Made by a program: the position numbers and the translations under genes
Part shown: positions 1 through 11,855 of the stretch, piece after piece
How positions within the stretch are numbered: position 1 is the stretch's first letter
How the letters are laid out: the number at the start of each line of letters is the position of its first letter
Assembly (NCBI RefSeq): GCF_900157375.1
Contig: NZ_LT721901.1
Location: forward strand, 3,272,315 to 3,336,314
Length of the DNA: 64,000 bases
Origin: Mycobacterium rhizamassiliense
Lineage (GTDB): Bacteria; Actinomycetota; Actinomycetes; Mycobacteriales; Mycobacteriaceae
Direction: 5' to 3'
The notes under the pieces: generated by a model
What the model saw: only the letters and a program-made list of their open reading frames with translations
The model's database searches: none
Told to the model about the DNA's origin: nothing

Positions 1-38
1 GGGGGTGCGCCGGCTCGAACCGGCGTAACTCTCTGCCC

Positions 39-91
39 GCCGGTGCGGGGCGCCTCCGCTCCACCCCTGCGGAGTGCCGCCCCGCGCCGGC
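39..91 (-). terminator. Strong hairpin downstream of coaA
   Basis: The sequence shows three nested complementary arms: 39-43 pairs with 87-91, 45-52 with 78-85 and 55-59 with 69-73. Together they make a long GC-rich stem just past the coaA stop at 103-105. There is no T-run, which is usual for mycobacterial terminators. A smaller perfect 6-bp hairpin lies at 8-25. The terminator role is inferred from position and stem strength. Confidence 0.5.
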
Positions 92-102
92 CATTTCGAA
101 CC

Positions 103-2625
<2,523 letters not shown>

Positions 2626-2694
2626 CTCCCGCGGTAAAGCCGGCCGGTGGTCGCGACACGGCGCGGCCGTTTTATTAAACCTGTGTCTACGGGT

Positions 2695-2700
2695 TACAGT
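2695..2700 (+). promoter_or_regulatory. -10 hexamer of a leaderless desA2 promoter
   Basis: TACAGT lies 7 bp before the desA2 ATG at 2708 and no ribosome-binding site is visible. The arrangement fits a leaderless transcript. Confidence 0.55.
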
Positions 2701-2707
2701 TACTTGC

Positions 2708-3535
2708 ATGGCACAGAAACCTGTCGCTAATGCGCTGACCCTGGAGCTCGAGCCCATCGTCGAGGCGGAGATGGCTCGCCACATCGGCACCGACGACATC
2801 TGGTTCGCCCACGACTACGTACCGTTCGAACGGGGCGAGAACTACGCCTTCCTCGGCGGCCGCGACTGGGACCCGTCCAGCATGACGCTTCCGCGTGCCT
2901 TCACCGACGCCTGCGAGATCCTGCTGCTGCTCAAGGACGACTTGGCCGCGCACCACCGCGAGCTCGTCGAGCACTTCATCCTCGAGGACTATTGGGGCCG
3001 CTGGCTCGGCCGGTGGACCGCCGAGGAGCATCTGCACGCCATCGCGTTGCGCGAGTACTTCGTGGTGACCCGCGAGATCGATCCCGCGGCCAACGAAGAG
3101 GTCCGCGTCCAGTACCTGATGCAGGGCTACCGCGCCGACACCTACACGCAGGTGGAAACGCTGGTGTTCATGGCGCTCACCGAGCGCACCCACGCCGTGT
3201 TCTGCCAGCACCTCGCAGCCAAGCTCGAGGAGCCCATCCTGGCCGGCATGATCGACCGGATTGCCCGGGACGAAGTGCGCCATGAACTGTTGTTCTCCAA
3301 CCTCGTCGCGCACTGCCTCAAGTACACCCGCGACGAGACGATCGCCGCGATCGCCACCCGCGCGGCCGACCTCAAGGTCGTCGGCGCCGACATCGAGGCG
3401 TATCAGGACAAGGTGCAAAACGTTGCCGACGCCGGGATTTTCGACGTCTCGGATCTGCGCCAGGCGATCTCGGACCGCATCGTCGACTGGGGCGTGGCCG
3501 ACGAGCCCCAACTGAAGCAATTCGTCATCGGCTGA
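2708..3535 (+). CDS. desA2: Acyl-ACP desaturase DesA2-type
   Basis: A soluble di-iron desaturase of the plant stearoyl-ACP type, thought to introduce double bonds into acyl chains for mycolic acid synthesis. The 275 residues contain both iron-ligand motifs: EEHLH at 106-110 in the first helix pair and DEVRH at 188-192 in the second. An acidic ILEDYWGRW segment lies near 91-99. It follows glyA by 82 bp but has its own leaderless-type promoter. The order glyA-desA2-phoH2 is the conserved mycobacterial order. Whether it is a true desaturase or a regulatory relative cannot be settled here, because some DesA2 proteins have an unusual metal site. Confidence 0.9.
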   Translation: MAQKPVANALTLELEPIVEAEMARHIGTDDIWFAHDYVPFERGENYAFLGGRDWDPSSMTLPRAFTDACEILLLLKDDLAAHHRELVEHFILEDYWGRWLGRWTAEEHLHAIALREYFVVTREIDPAANEEVRVQYLMQGYRADTYTQVETLVFMALTERTHAVFCQHLAAKLEEPILAGMIDRIARDEVRHELLFSNLVAHCLKYTRDETIAAIATRAADLKVVGADIEAYQDKVQNVADAGIFDVSDLRQAISDRIVDWGVADEPQLKQFVIG

Positions 3536-3725
3536 GCCGACCCCCACAATTCGTTTTCTCGTGCCCCCGGCGACGCCGGCGTCCGGCGCGCCTGCGCGGC
3601 GGCTAAGCGTCGACGAGAGTAGCGTCATTCTCGATGGCTAGCGTCATGTTTTGCAGCCAGGGCGGCACTTCCCGTCATAGCAGGGGAGGACCGGCCCCGG
3701 TCCTCGTGTCGCCGTTCCCGCCGAC

Positions 3726-3776
3726 ATGCTTGCGCGGGTCCGCGCGGGCTTATCCCGCACGAGGAGCGCTTCGTGA
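3726..3776 (+). CDS. Very small ORF overlapping the phoH2 start (candidate upstream peptide)
   Basis: A 16-codon frame, ATG at 3726, ends in a TGA that overlaps the phoH2 GTG as GTGA, a layout that couples translation. The peptide is basic ([16 protein letters not shown]). In mycobacteria phoH2 is reported to have a small upstream partner, phoAT. This frame is one candidate. A longer frame at 3634-3912 is another but overlaps phoH2 by 140 bp. No ribosome-binding site is clear, so it may be only a chance frame. Confidence 0.25.
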   Translation: MLARVRAGLSRTRSAS

Positions 3777-5074
3777 CCGAAATCCGGACCTACGTGATCG
3801 ACACTTCGGTGCTGCTGTCCGACCCCTGGGCTTGCAGCCGGTTCGCCGAGCACGAGGTGGTGGTCCCGTTGGTGGTGATCAGCGAGCTGGAGGCCAAACG
3901 CCATCATCATGAGCTGGGCTGGTTTGCGCGCCAGGCATTGCGGCTCTTCGATGACCTCCGGCTGGAGCATGGGCGGCTGGATCAGCCCATTCCCGTTGGG
4001 ACACAAGGCGGTACGCTGCACGTCGAGCTCAACCACACCGACCCGACGGTGCTGCCCAGCGGCTTCCGCAACGACAGCAATGACTCCCGGATCCTGAGCT
4101 GCGCCGCCAACCTCGCCGCCGAGGGCAGGCGAGTTACGTTGGTGAGCAAGGACATTCCGCTTCGGGTCAAGGCCGCGGCGGTGGGTCTGGCCGCGGACGA
4201 GTACCACGCGCAGGACGTGGTGGCGTCCGGTTGGTCGGGCATGCGCGAGATCGAGACCGCGACCGAGGACATCGACGCGCTGTTCGCCGAGGGCGAGATC
4301 GACCTGGTGGACGCTCGAGACCTGCCGTGCCACACCGGGGTTCGGCTGCTGGGCGGCAGCTCGCACGCGCTGGGCCGGGTCAACGCGGACAAACGCGTGC
4401 AACTGGTGCGCGGCGATCGTGAGGTGTTCGGACTGCGCGGCCGCTCCGCCGAGCAGCGCGTCGCGCTCGACCTGCTGCTTGACGAGTCGGTGGGCATCGT
4501 GTCGCTGGGCGGCAAGGCGGGCACCGGCAAGTCGGCGCTGGCGTTGTGCGCAGGCCTCGAGGCGGTGCTGGAGCGGCGTACCCAGCGCAAGGTCGTGGTC
4601 TTCCGCCCGCTCTACGCCGTCGGCGGCCAGGAGTTGGGTTACCTGCCCGGTAGCGAGAGCGAGAAGATGGGCCCCTGGGCGCAGGCCGTCTTCGACACAC
4701 TCGAGGGACTGGCCAGCCCGGCGGTGCTGGAGGAAGTGCTGTCGCGCGGCATGCTGGAAGTGTTGCCGCTGACCCACATCCGGGGCCGCTCGCTGCACGA
4801 CTCGTTCGTGATCGTCGACGAGGCGCAATCGCTGGAACGCAACGTGCTGCTGACGGTGCTGTCGCGGCTGGGCACCGGATCGCGGGTGGTGCTCACCCAC
4901 GACATCGCCCAGCGGGACAACCTGCGCGTCGGCCGCCACGACGGCGTCGCGGCCGTCATCGAGAAGCTCAAGGGCCACCCGCTGTTCGCGCACATCACGC
5001 TGCTGCGCAGCGAGCGATCGCCGATCGCGGCCCTGGTCACCGAGATGCTCGAGGAAATCGCCGGGCCGCACTGA
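3773..5074 (+). CDS. phoH2: PIN-PhoH fusion, RNA helicase/RNase toxin PhoH2
   Basis: Two-domain protein of 433 residues. An N-terminal PIN nuclease domain (about 1-140) starts [12 protein letters not shown], with D9 as the likely first metal ligand, and has further acidic positions near DSNDSRIL and LVSKD. A C-terminal PhoH ATPase (about 215-430) has the Walker A motif GGKAGTGKS and the Walker B-like VIVDEAQ. PhoH2 proteins of mycobacteria unwind and cut RNA and act as a toxin of a type II pair. The start is GTG, supported by the PIN domain beginning at once. It has an independent upstream region of 237 bp after desA2 and lies 61 bp before the deacetylase gene. Confidence 0.92.
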   Translation: MTEIRTYVIDTSVLLSDPWACSRFAEHEVVVPLVVISELEAKRHHHELGWFARQALRLFDDLRLEHGRLDQPIPVGTQGGTLHVELNHTDPTVLPSGFRNDSNDSRILSCAANLAAEGRRVTLVSKDIPLRVKAAAVGLAADEYHAQDVVASGWSGMREIETATEDIDALFAEGEIDLVDARDLPCHTGVRLLGGSSHALGRVNADKRVQLVRGDREVFGLRGRSAEQRVALDLLLDESVGIVSLGGKAGTGKSALALCAGLEAVLERRTQRKVVVFRPLYAVGGQELGYLPGSESEKMGPWAQAVFDTLEGLASPAVLEEVLSRGMLEVLPLTHIRGRSLHDSFVIVDEAQSLERNVLLTVLSRLGTGSRVVLTHDIAQRDNLRVGRHDGVAAVIEKLKGHPLFAHITLLRSERSPIAALVTEMLEEIAGPH

Positions 5075-5123
5075 CCGCGATGTGAGCCTGCTTCCGCGCC
5101 CCGGACGCACGGTCGACGACGGG

Positions 5124-5129
5124 TAGGCT
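5124..5129 (+). promoter_or_regulatory. -10 hexamer of a leaderless promoter
   Basis: TAGGCT is followed by 6 bp and the ATG of the deacetylase gene at 5136, fitting a transcript that begins at the start codon. Confidence 0.55.
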
Positions 5130-5135
5130 GCCAGG

Positions 5136-6011
5136 ATGCCGAAACGACCCGACAGCCAGGCATGGCGCTACTGGCGGACCGTGTTCGGCGTGGTGGCGGC
5201 CGGTGCGGTCCTGTTGGTCGGCGGGCTGACCGGTCACGTCACGCGTGCGGACAACGTGAGCTGCGCGGTGGTCAAGTGTGTGGCGCTGACGTTCGATGAC
5301 GGCCCGGGGCCGTTCGACGAACGGCTGCTGCAGATCCTGAAGGACAACGACGCCAAGGCCACCTTCTTTCTGATCGGGAACAAGGTGGCGGCCAACCCGG
5401 CGGGGGCCAAGCGCATCGCCGACGCCGGCATGGAGATCGCCAGTCACACTTGGGAACACCCCAACATGTCGACGCTGCCGCCCGAGGACGTTGCCGCGCA
5501 GTTCTCCAAAGCCAACGACGCGATCGCCGCGGCCACCGGTCGGACGCCGACGCTGTACCGGCCCGCCGGCGGGTTGTCCACCCCGGCCGTGCGACAGACC
5601 GCGGCCCAGTTCGGTCTGGCCGAAATACTTTGGGATGTAATACCTTTCGACTGGGCCAACGATTCGAATACCGCCGCGACGCGGTACATGCTGATGACCT
5701 ACATCAAACCGGGTTCGGTGGTGCTCTTCCACAACACCTACTCGAGCACCGTCGACCTGGTCTACCAATTCATCCCCGTCCTCAAGGCCAACGGCTACCG
5801 GATGGTGACGGTCAGCGAACTGCTGGGGCCCAGGGCGCCGGGCAGCAGCTACGGCGGCCGGGAAAACGGGCCGCCGGCCAACGTCCTGCACGACATCCCG
5901 CCCGGCGAGATCCCGACGCTGCCCAACACGCCCTCGCCCAAGCCGATGCCGAACTTCCCCATCACCGACATTCCGGGCCAGAATTCCGGCGGCCCGAACA
6001 ACGGCGCGTAA
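5136..6011 (+). CDS. Secreted or membrane-anchored polysaccharide deacetylase (NodB fold)
   Basis: Carbohydrate esterase family 4 enzyme, likely removing acetyl groups from peptidoglycan sugars outside the membrane. Residues 13-33 form a hydrophobic signal or anchor segment. Motif 1 is TFDDGP at 52-57 (D54 catalytic base, D55 metal ligand), motif 2 is SHTWEH at 103-108 (H104 and H108 metal ligands) and motif 3 is YRPAGG at 141-146. A proline-rich tail of about 45 residues follows the fold. It is the positional counterpart of Rv1096. Its TAA stop abuts the ATG of the cyclase gene directly, so the two are probably co-transcribed. Substrate is inferred from the family. Confidence 0.9.
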   Translation: MPKRPDSQAWRYWRTVFGVVAAGAVLLVGGLTGHVTRADNVSCAVVKCVALTFDDGPGPFDERLLQILKDNDAKATFFLIGNKVAANPAGAKRIADAGMEIASHTWEHPNMSTLPPEDVAAQFSKANDAIAAATGRTPTLYRPAGGLSTPAVRQTAAQFGLAEILWDVIPFDWANDSNTAATRYMLMTYIKPGSVVLFHNTYSSTVDLVYQFIPVLKANGYRMVTVSELLGPRAPGSSYGGRENGPPANVLHDIPPGEIPTLPNTPSPKPMPNFPITDIPGQNSGGPNNGA

Positions 6012-7556
6012 ATGACTGTCCGGCTTCGGGATTGGGTTACGCGGCCTTGGCGCCGGTCGGCCGTCGCGACGGCGACCGGACAGCGAAAGTCGGCCCGGCG
6101 GTTATCGATTGAATACGCGGTTGCGCTCGCGCTTGCCTACGTCCTGGGCCTGCTCGACGCCGCGGCCATCCTCATCCCGCTCGGGCGACATCCATCCATT
6201 GCGCTGACCGAGCACGGCACCATAGCGATAGCAGTCCTGGGTGTGCTGGGCACCCTCGGCGTCGCGATAGTAGGCGTGCTGCACGTTCTTCCAACGTTGC
6301 GATGGTTCGCCGCCGGCAAGGAACCGAATCCGAAGCAACGGGAAACCGCGACCAGACTCTCGGGCCAGCAGGCGGCCATCCTGGTGACGGCCTGGGTCAT
6401 CAGCGGCGCGATATCGGTGTTGGTGAATCGCTCCACCGGAACGGCGCTGTTGTTGCCGATTTCGCTCGGTGTGCTGTTCGGCGGGTCGGCGACCATAGGC
6501 ACCGCCCTGTTGTTCACCCAGCGCATCCTGCGGCCGGTCGTTGGGGCCGCCACCCGTGGCTCCGAGCCGCGGGTGGCCGCCCCCGGAGTGTTCGCGCGCC
6601 TGATTTTGCTCTGGTTCCTGTGCAGCGCACTGCCTTTCGGCGTGATAGCGGCCTTCGTCGTCATGCGCTCCTATGGGTGGCTCATCGCGCAATCCGCGTC
6701 GGTGGACGTCCCGATCATGGTGGTGTCGCTGGCGGCGCTGCTGCTCGGGTTGCCCACGATGATTTTGACGTCTCGTTCGATCTCCGATCCGCTCGGCGAG
6801 GTGGTCGACGCGATGGCGGAGGTGGAACACGGCCGGATCGAGACGCATGTGGATGTCTACGAGCGCTCCCAAATCGGCCGTCTGCAAGCGGGATTCAACC
6901 GCATGGTTACCGGCCTCGCCGAACGCGACCGGCTGCACGATCTGTTCGGGCGCCACGTCGGGGCCGACGTGGCCCAGCGCGCCCTCGAAGAGGGCGCGTC
7001 GCTGTCCGGGGACGTGGTCGAGGCGGCCGTCCTCTTCATCGATCTCGTGGGCTCCACGCAGCTCGCGGAAAGCCGTGCGCCGCAAGAGGTCGCCGATGTG
7101 CTCAACGACTTCTTCCGGATCGTCGTCGAGGCCGTCGACAAACACAACGGGCTGATCAACAAGTTCGCGGGCGACGCGGCGCTGGCCGTCTTCGGGGTGC
7201 CGCTACGGACGGACGAGCCGGCGTCGGCGGCGCTGGCCACCGCGCGCGACCTGGGCGTCCAGCTGCGCCGGTTGCCGGTGGTCGACTTCGGCATCGGGGT
7301 CTCGGCGGGCCGCGTCTTCGCCGGCAACATCGGCGCCGAAAACCGTTACGAATACACGGTAATCGGCGATGCGGTCAACGAGGCCGCGCGGCTGGCCGAC
7401 CTGGCCAAAACGGCCGACCGGCGGATCCTGTGCTCGGCGGGGGCGATCGACCGGGCCGACGACGCCGAGCGACAGCACTGGGCGGAGTGCTATTCCACCG
7501 TGCTGCGCGGGCGGTCGGAGGCCACGCATGTCTCGGCGCCCGCGGGCCCCGCCTAA
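6012..7556 (+). CDS. Membrane class III adenylate cyclase with HAMP domain
   Basis: Makes cAMP from ATP. The 514-residue protein has about six membrane segments (roughly 35-57, 69-92, 120-138, 147-170, 195-218, 233-253), a HAMP linker at about 254-306 and a cyclase domain at about 335-495. Catalytic positions are visible: D344 in LFIDLVGST and D388 in NKFAGDA (metal ligands), K384 and T449 (adenine recognition), N456 and R460 in IGDAVNEAAR (transition state). It resembles the Rv1318c-Rv1320c/Rv3645 group. The start directly follows the deacetylase stop (TAAATG), so a wall-modifying enzyme and a membrane sensor are linked. I do not recall a cyclase at this point in M. tuberculosis, which suggests an insertion here or a loss there. 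Confidence 0.92.
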   Translation: MTVRLRDWVTRPWRRSAVATATGQRKSARRLSIEYAVALALAYVLGLLDAAAILIPLGRHPSIALTEHGTIAIAVLGVLGTLGVAIVGVLHVLPTLRWFAAGKEPNPKQRETATRLSGQQAAILVTAWVISGAISVLVNRSTGTALLLPISLGVLFGGSATIGTALLFTQRILRPVVGAATRGSEPRVAAPGVFARLILLWFLCSALPFGVIAAFVVMRSYGWLIAQSASVDVPIMVVSLAALLLGLPTMILTSRSISDPLGEVVDAMAEVEHGRIETHVDVYERSQIGRLQAGFNRMVTGLAERDRLHDLFGRHVGADVAQRALEEGASLSGDVVEAAVLFIDLVGSTQLAESRAPQEVADVLNDFFRIVVEAVDKHNGLINKFAGDAALAVFGVPLRTDEPASAALATARDLGVQLRRLPVVDFGIGVSAGRVFAGNIGAENRYEYTVIGDAVNEAARLADLAKTADRRILCSAGAIDRADDAERQHWAECYSTVLRGRSEATHVSAPAGPA

Positions 7557-7568
7557 CTGAAAAGGGCG

Positions 7569-8570
7569 CTACCTGGCGACTTTCAGCGCACCGACGATCT
7601 TGTTGACGATGCCCGCCGAGGCCGCATCGCCGATGGGCGTGGTGCCCATGAAGATGGTGACCGGCTTGGTGTCGACCGCGATGATGACGACGGAGTCACC
7701 CTTGACCCCCCGGGTCGGGTCGGCGATCGTGACGTCGGCGTCGACCCGGACGGCCTTGACGCCGTCGACGGTGGTCGACGAGGTCTTCAGCGGTCCCAGG
7801 GTGGGCTGCGAGTTGCCGTAGCCGGGGCCGTTGGACACGCACTGCATCAGCTTCGACGCCTGCGCCGCGATGTCCATGCTGGGCACGAAGTTGGTGATAC
7901 CGACCTCGGCCGACATCATCCATTGGCTCGCGCCGGGCACGTCCATGCTGACGCCGACCGCGCTAATCAGGTTGGGGTCCTGGTCATCTGCGAACGGGGA
8001 CCAGCCCGGGGCGAGGCTGGCCGGGAAGGACAGCTTGCCCGCGCTCAGCGTGTCGCCGGTCGGGGCTTGACCGGCATACGCGTTGGGGGTGCAGTCGGTG
8101 GCCGTCTGCCCGCCGCCCTTCTGCGGCGAGGTGGGGGCGCTCGCCGTCGTCGATGAGGTGGACGGCGCGGCGCTCGGCGATTTGTTGTCGTTGCCGCCCA
8201 GCACCACCACCAGGGTCGCGATCAGCGCGATGACGCCCAGCAGGGCGAGGCCGCCGACGATCAGCCAGGGCAGCTTCGAATTGCCGCCGCCCGGCGGGGG
8301 TCCGGGCGGGTAGGGACCCTGACCGTAGGGGCCACCGGGATATTGCGGGCCGCCCTGCGGGTACTGCTGCGACGGGTACGGGCCGGTGCTGTACGGGCCG
8401 CCGGGTGGCGGGTACGGGTACGGGCCGGTGGGCGGCGCGTAGGGGTTGTTCTGCGGCTGACCACCTTGCTGCTGGCCGCCCTGCGGCGGGGGACCCCACT
8501 GTGGTTCCTGCCCATACGGATTCGCTCCGTAGGGGCCTTGGTCGTAGGGGCCGCCGGGGGGCGCCGTCAT
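7569..8570 (-). CDS. Proline/glycine-rich single-pass membrane protein (Rv1097c-like)
   Basis: A 333-residue protein of unknown function. Residues 1-105 are a Gly/Pro/Tyr/Gln-rich cytoplasmic tail. One membrane helix lies at about 108-132, followed by a Ser/Thr-rich linker and an extracellular domain at about 160-333 with a cysteine near its start and one in KLMQCVSNG. It follows fum with a 4-bp ATGA overlap (8567-8570), so the two are translationally coupled. The low-complexity tail is the type often phosphorylated in mycobacterial membrane proteins; that is inference. Confidence 0.85.
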   Translation of the reverse strand: MTAPPGGPYDQGPYGANPYGQEPQWGPPPQGGQQQGGQPQNNPYAPPTGPYPYPPPGGPYSTGPYPSQQYPQGGPQYPGGPYGQGPYPPGPPPGGGNSKLPWLIVGGLALLGVIALIATLVVVLGGNDNKSPSAAPSTSSTTASAPTSPQKGGGQTATDCTPNAYAGQAPTGDTLSAGKLSFPASLAPGWSPFADDQDPNLISAVGVSMDVPGASQWMMSAEVGITNFVPSMDIAAQASKLMQCVSNGPGYGNSQPTLGPLKTSSTTVDGVKAVRVDADVTIADPTRGVKGDSVVIIAVDTKPVTIFMGTTPIGDAASAGIVNKIVGALKVAR

Positions 8571-9967
8571 GCGGGCTTGACCTTCGCCATCGCCAGGACG
8601 TCGAGTCTGCGGTCCAGCTCCTCGATCGACAACTTGTCTCCGATCAGTCCACGGTCGATGACGGTCTGGCGGATCGTCTTGCGCTCCTTGAGGGCCTGCT
8701 TGGCGACGGCGGCGGCCTCCTCGTAGCCGATGGCCGAGTTCAGCGGCGTCACGATCGACGGCGAGGACTCGGCCAGCTCGCGCAGGTGCTCCTCGTTGGC
8801 CTTCAGGCCGACGATGCAGCGCTCGGCGAACAGCTTCGACACGTTGGTCAGCAGCTTGAACGACTCCAGGATGTTGCGGGCCATCATCGGGATGTAGACG
8901 TTGAGCTCGAAGGCGCCGGACAGGCCGCCGACGGCGACGGCGGCGTCGTTGCCGATCACCTGCGCGGCAACCTGCGTAACCGCTTCCGGTAGAACCGGAT
9001 TCACTTTGCCCGGCATGATCGAGCTGCCCGGCTGCAGGTCGGGCAGCTGGATCTCGGCCAGGCCGGTCAGCGGGCCGGAGCCCATCCAGCGGACGTCGTT
9101 GGCGATCTTGGTCAGGGAGACCGCGATGGTGCGCAGCGCGCCGGACGCCTCCACCAGGCCATCGCGTGCGGCCTGCGCCTCGAAGGAGTTGGCCGCGGTG
9201 CGCAGCTCGGTCAAACCGGTCGACTTAACCAGCGCCTCAACGACTTTGGCGCCGAACCCGTCGGGCGCGTTGAGCCCGGTGCCCACCGCGGTGCCGCCGA
9301 TCGCCAGCTCGCCCAGCCGCGGCAGGGTGGCGCGCACCCGCTCGATTCCGGCTTCGATCTGGCGTGCATAGCCGCTGAATTCCTGGCCCAGCGTCACCGG
9401 CACGGCGTCCATCAGGTGCGTGCGGCCGGACTTGACCACGGTGTGCCACTCGCTGGCCTTGCCCGCCAGCGCCTCGTGCAGCACCTCGAGGGCGGGGATC
9501 AGATGGCGCGCCGCGGCCTCGGTGGCCGCGATGTGGGTGGCGGTCGGGAAGGTGTCGTTCGACGACTGCGACATGTTGACGTCGTCGTTGGGGTGCACCG
9601 TAACCCCTTTGGCCGCAGCGATACTGGCGATCACCTCGTTGGTGTTCATGTTGGAGCTGGTGCCCGAACCGGTCTGGAAGACGTCGATGGGGAACTGGTC
9701 GTCGTGTTTGCCGTCGGCGATCTCGGTGGCCGCGGCGATGATCGCCTTGGCCTTCTCCGGTGCCAGCAGCCCGAGGTCGGCGTTCACCTGCGCACAGGCG
9801 CCCTTCAGCAGGCCCAATGCGCGAATCTGGGTGCGCTCCAGGCCGCGTCCCGAGATCGGGAAGTTCTCCACCGCACGCTGGGTTTGGGCCCGCCACAACG
9901 CTTTTGCGGGCACCCGGACCTCACCCATGGTGTCGTGTTCAATGCGGTATTCGGCGTCCTCGGCCAT
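8567..9967 (-). CDS. fum: Fumarate hydratase, class II
   Basis: Interconverts fumarate and malate in the TCA cycle. The 466-residue protein is normal length for the tetrameric, iron-free FumC type. The family signature [11 protein letters not shown] is present, as are the [14 protein letters not shown] and SSNDTFPTA substrate-binding segments. The start [20 protein letters not shown] is supported by family alignment. It is the first gene of a short operon with the proline-rich membrane protein and lies 46 bp after the glpX stop, on the same strand. Confidence 0.96.
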   Translation of the reverse strand: MAEDAEYRIEHDTMGEVRVPAKALWRAQTQRAVENFPISGRGLERTQIRALGLLKGACAQVNADLGLLAPEKAKAIIAAATEIADGKHDDQFPIDVFQTGSGTSSNMNTNEVIASIAAAKGVTVHPNDDVNMSQSSNDTFPTATHIAATEAAARHLIPALEVLHEALAGKASEWHTVVKSGRTHLMDAVPVTLGQEFSGYARQIEAGIERVRATLPRLGELAIGGTAVGTGLNAPDGFGAKVVEALVKSTGLTELRTAANSFEAQAARDGLVEASGALRTIAVSLTKIANDVRWMGSGPLTGLAEIQLPDLQPGSSIMPGKVNPVLPEAVTQVAAQVIGNDAAVAVGGLSGAFELNVYIPMMARNILESFKLLTNVSKLFAERCIVGLKANEEHLRELAESSPSIVTPLNSAIGYEEAAAVAKQALKERKTIRQTVIDRGLIGDKLSIEELDRRLDVLAMAKVKPA

Positions 9968-10013
9968 GGATTGGTTCCTCTTCGTCGGAGTTTGGCGGCG
10001 TATCGAAGGCGAG

Positions 10014-11087
10014 CTACGGCAGCGGATAGGCGGCGGAGCTGTCGCCGGTGAAGTCGATGGCGGAGTACTCGTTGAGCTTCGAGAGCCGGTGGTAGGCCTC
10101 GATCATCCGGACGGTGCCCGACTTCGAGCGCATCACGATCGACTGCGTGGTGCAGCCGCCGGGGTAGTAGCGCACGCCCTTGAGCAGATCGCCGTCGGTG
10201 ACCCCGGTGGCGCAGAAGAACACGTTCTCGCCCGACACCAGGTCCTCGGTGGTCAGGATCTGGTCCAGGTCGTAGCCGGCGTCGAGCGCCTTGCGGCGTT
10301 CGGGTTCGTCGGTCGGGGCCAGCTGCGCCTGGATCGCCCCGCCCATGCAGCGGATCGCCGCGGCGGCGATGATGCCCTCCGGCGTGCCGCCGATGCCGGC
10401 CAGCATGTCGGTGCCCGAGTCCGGCCGGCAGGCCGAAATGGCGCCGGCGACGTCACCGTCGGTGATCAGCCGGATGCGCGCCCCGGTGGCGCGGACGTCC
10501 TCGATCAGCTGCGCGTGCCGCGGGCGGTCCAGGATGCACACCGTCATGTCGCGCACCGACAACTCCTTGACCTTGGCCACCGCCCGGACGTTGTCGGTGA
10601 TCGGCGCCGTGATGTCCAGCACGTGCGCGGCCTCGGGGCCGACGGCGATCTTGTTCATGTAGAACACCGCCGACGGGTCGAACATCGCGCCACGATCGGC
10701 CACCGCCAGCACCGAGATGGCGTTGGGCATGCCCTTGCTCATCAGCGTGGTGCCGTCGACCGGGTCGACGGCGAAGTCGCAGTCCGGCCCGTCGCCATTG
10801 CCGACCTCTTCGCCGTTGAACAGCATGGGCGCCTCGTCCTTCTCGCCCTCGCCGATCACCACGATCCCGCGCATCGAGACGGAGTTCACCAGCTCGCGGA
10901 TCGCGTCGACCGCCGCGCCGTCGCCGCCTTCCTTGTCGCCGCGACCTACCCAGCGACCTGCGGCCATGGCGCCGGCCTCGGTGACTCGCACCAATTCCAG
11001 GGCGAGGTTGCGGTCGGGGGCCTCTTTGCGCGGGCGTACCGCGGCCGCCGAACCGGATCCCAACGAGCCCTGGCCTTCAGCTGTCAT
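10014..11087 (-). CDS. glpX: Fructose-1,6-bisphosphatase, class II
   Basis: Hydrolyses fructose-1,6-bisphosphate to fructose-6-phosphate, the essential gluconeogenic step in mycobacteria growing on fats. The 357-residue form starts [11 protein letters not shown]. The frame is open 98 codons further upstream, but that region is low-complexity Arg-rich and overlaps the divergent gene. Motifs [11 protein letters not shown] and [11 protein letters not shown] give the metal and phosphate sites. It ends with the conserved [12 protein letters not shown]. It is divergent from the DUF4245 gene with 80 bp between starts, and upstream of fum. Confidence 0.94.
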   Translation of the reverse strand: MTAEGQGSLGSGSAAAVRPRKEAPDRNLALELVRVTEAGAMAAGRWVGRGDKEGGDGAAVDAIRELVNSVSMRGIVVIGEGEKDEAPMLFNGEEVGNGDGPDCDFAVDPVDGTTLMSKGMPNAISVLAVADRGAMFDPSAVFYMNKIAVGPEAAHVLDITAPITDNVRAVAKVKELSVRDMTVCILDRPRHAQLIEDVRATGARIRLITDGDVAGAISACRPDSGTDMLAGIGGTPEGIIAAAAIRCMGGAIQAQLAPTDEPERRKALDAGYDLDQILTTEDLVSGENVFFCATGVTDGDLLKGVRYYPGGCTTQSIVMRSKSGTVRMIEAYHRLSKLNEYSAIDFTGDSSAAYPLP

Positions 11088-11167
11088 GGTTGCCAATTGT
11101 CCCAGAGCCAGATCGGTCCGCTGGAGCTGGGCTGCGGCTGCTGACCGCGGGCTGGGATACTCGGGGG

Positions 11168-11839
11168 GTGACCGAGGAGCCGCAGCCGAATGCCGACGCA
11201 GCGGGCGAGCCGGCTCCCGTGGCCAGGCCCGCCAAATCACGGCTGTTGCAGGACGGCCGCGACATGTTCTGGTCGCTGGCGCCACTGCTGATCGGGTGCG
11301 TCGTGCTGGCCGGGCTGGTCGGGATGTGCTCGTTTCAGCCCGGCGGGTCGAGCAACGGCACCATCCCGTCCTTCGACGCACCGGCCGCGCTGCGCGCGGA
11401 CGCCCAGACGCTGGGCTTTCCCATCCGCCTGCCCGAACTGCCCGGGGGCTGGCAGGCCAACTCCGGGGGCCGCGGCAGCATCCAGAACGGCCGGACCGCG
11501 AACACCCAGCACCTGAATGCGACCACGTCCAACGTGGGCTACATCAGCCCCACCGGCATGTACATGAGCCTGACCCAGAGCAACGCCGACGAGGACAAGC
11601 TGGTCGGCTCGATCCACTCGTCGGCCTATCCGACCGGCGCGGTCGATGTCGCGGGCACCAGCTGGGTCATCTACCGCGGGTCCGGCCAAAACGGCGCGGA
11701 CGCCGAGCCGGTGTGGACCACCCGGCTGACCGGGCCGGACGGTGTCACCCAGCTCGCCATCACCGGCGCCGGCAGCACCGAGCAGTTCCGTACTCTGGCC
11801 GTCGCGACCCAATCGCAGCCGCCGTTAGCAAGCCGGTAA
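11168..11839 (+). CDS. DUF4245 membrane-anchored protein (Rv1100-like)
   Basis: Unknown function. The 223-residue protein has a short cytoplasmic N terminus, one membrane helix at about 37-57 ([17 protein letters not shown]) and an extracytoplasmic DUF4245 domain. I place the start at the GTG reading VTEEPQPN. A longer frame from 11090 would overlap the glpX control region. GATACT sits 6 bp before this GTG, so a leaderless start is possible. The gene is conserved next to glpX in mycobacteria. Confidence 0.85.
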   Translation: MTEEPQPNADAAGEPAPVARPAKSRLLQDGRDMFWSLAPLLIGCVVLAGLVGMCSFQPGGSSNGTIPSFDAPAALRADAQTLGFPIRLPELPGGWQANSGGRGSIQNGRTANTQHLNATTSNVGYISPTGMYMSLTQSNADEDKLVGSIHSSAYPTGAVDVAGTSWVIYRGSGQNGADAEPVWTTRLTGPDGVTQLAITGAGSTEQFRTLAVATQSQPPLASR

Positions 11840-11855
11840 CCGAAAGCAGGGACTC

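Noticed and set aside
1..95. tRNA-like GGTTCGA-type loop on the minus strand at the window start
   Set aside because: The arm at 8-25 pairs only as a 6-base-loop hairpin. The 5-bp T-stem with a 7-base loop does not pair and no acceptor or anticodon arms are found.
3644..5110. 488-codon frame antisense to phoH2
   Set aside because: Same kind of shadow; phoH2 has complete PIN and PhoH motifs.
8100..8570. Repeat-like Gly/Pro/Tyr coding DNA considered as a tandem repeat or CRISPR-like array
   Set aside because: It is the low-complexity tail of the Rv1097c-like protein; there are no regular spacers or conserved direct repeats.
9420..11144. 574-codon plus-strand frame antisense to fum and glpX
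   Set aside because: It crosses two well-supported genes and its translation has no recognisable domain.
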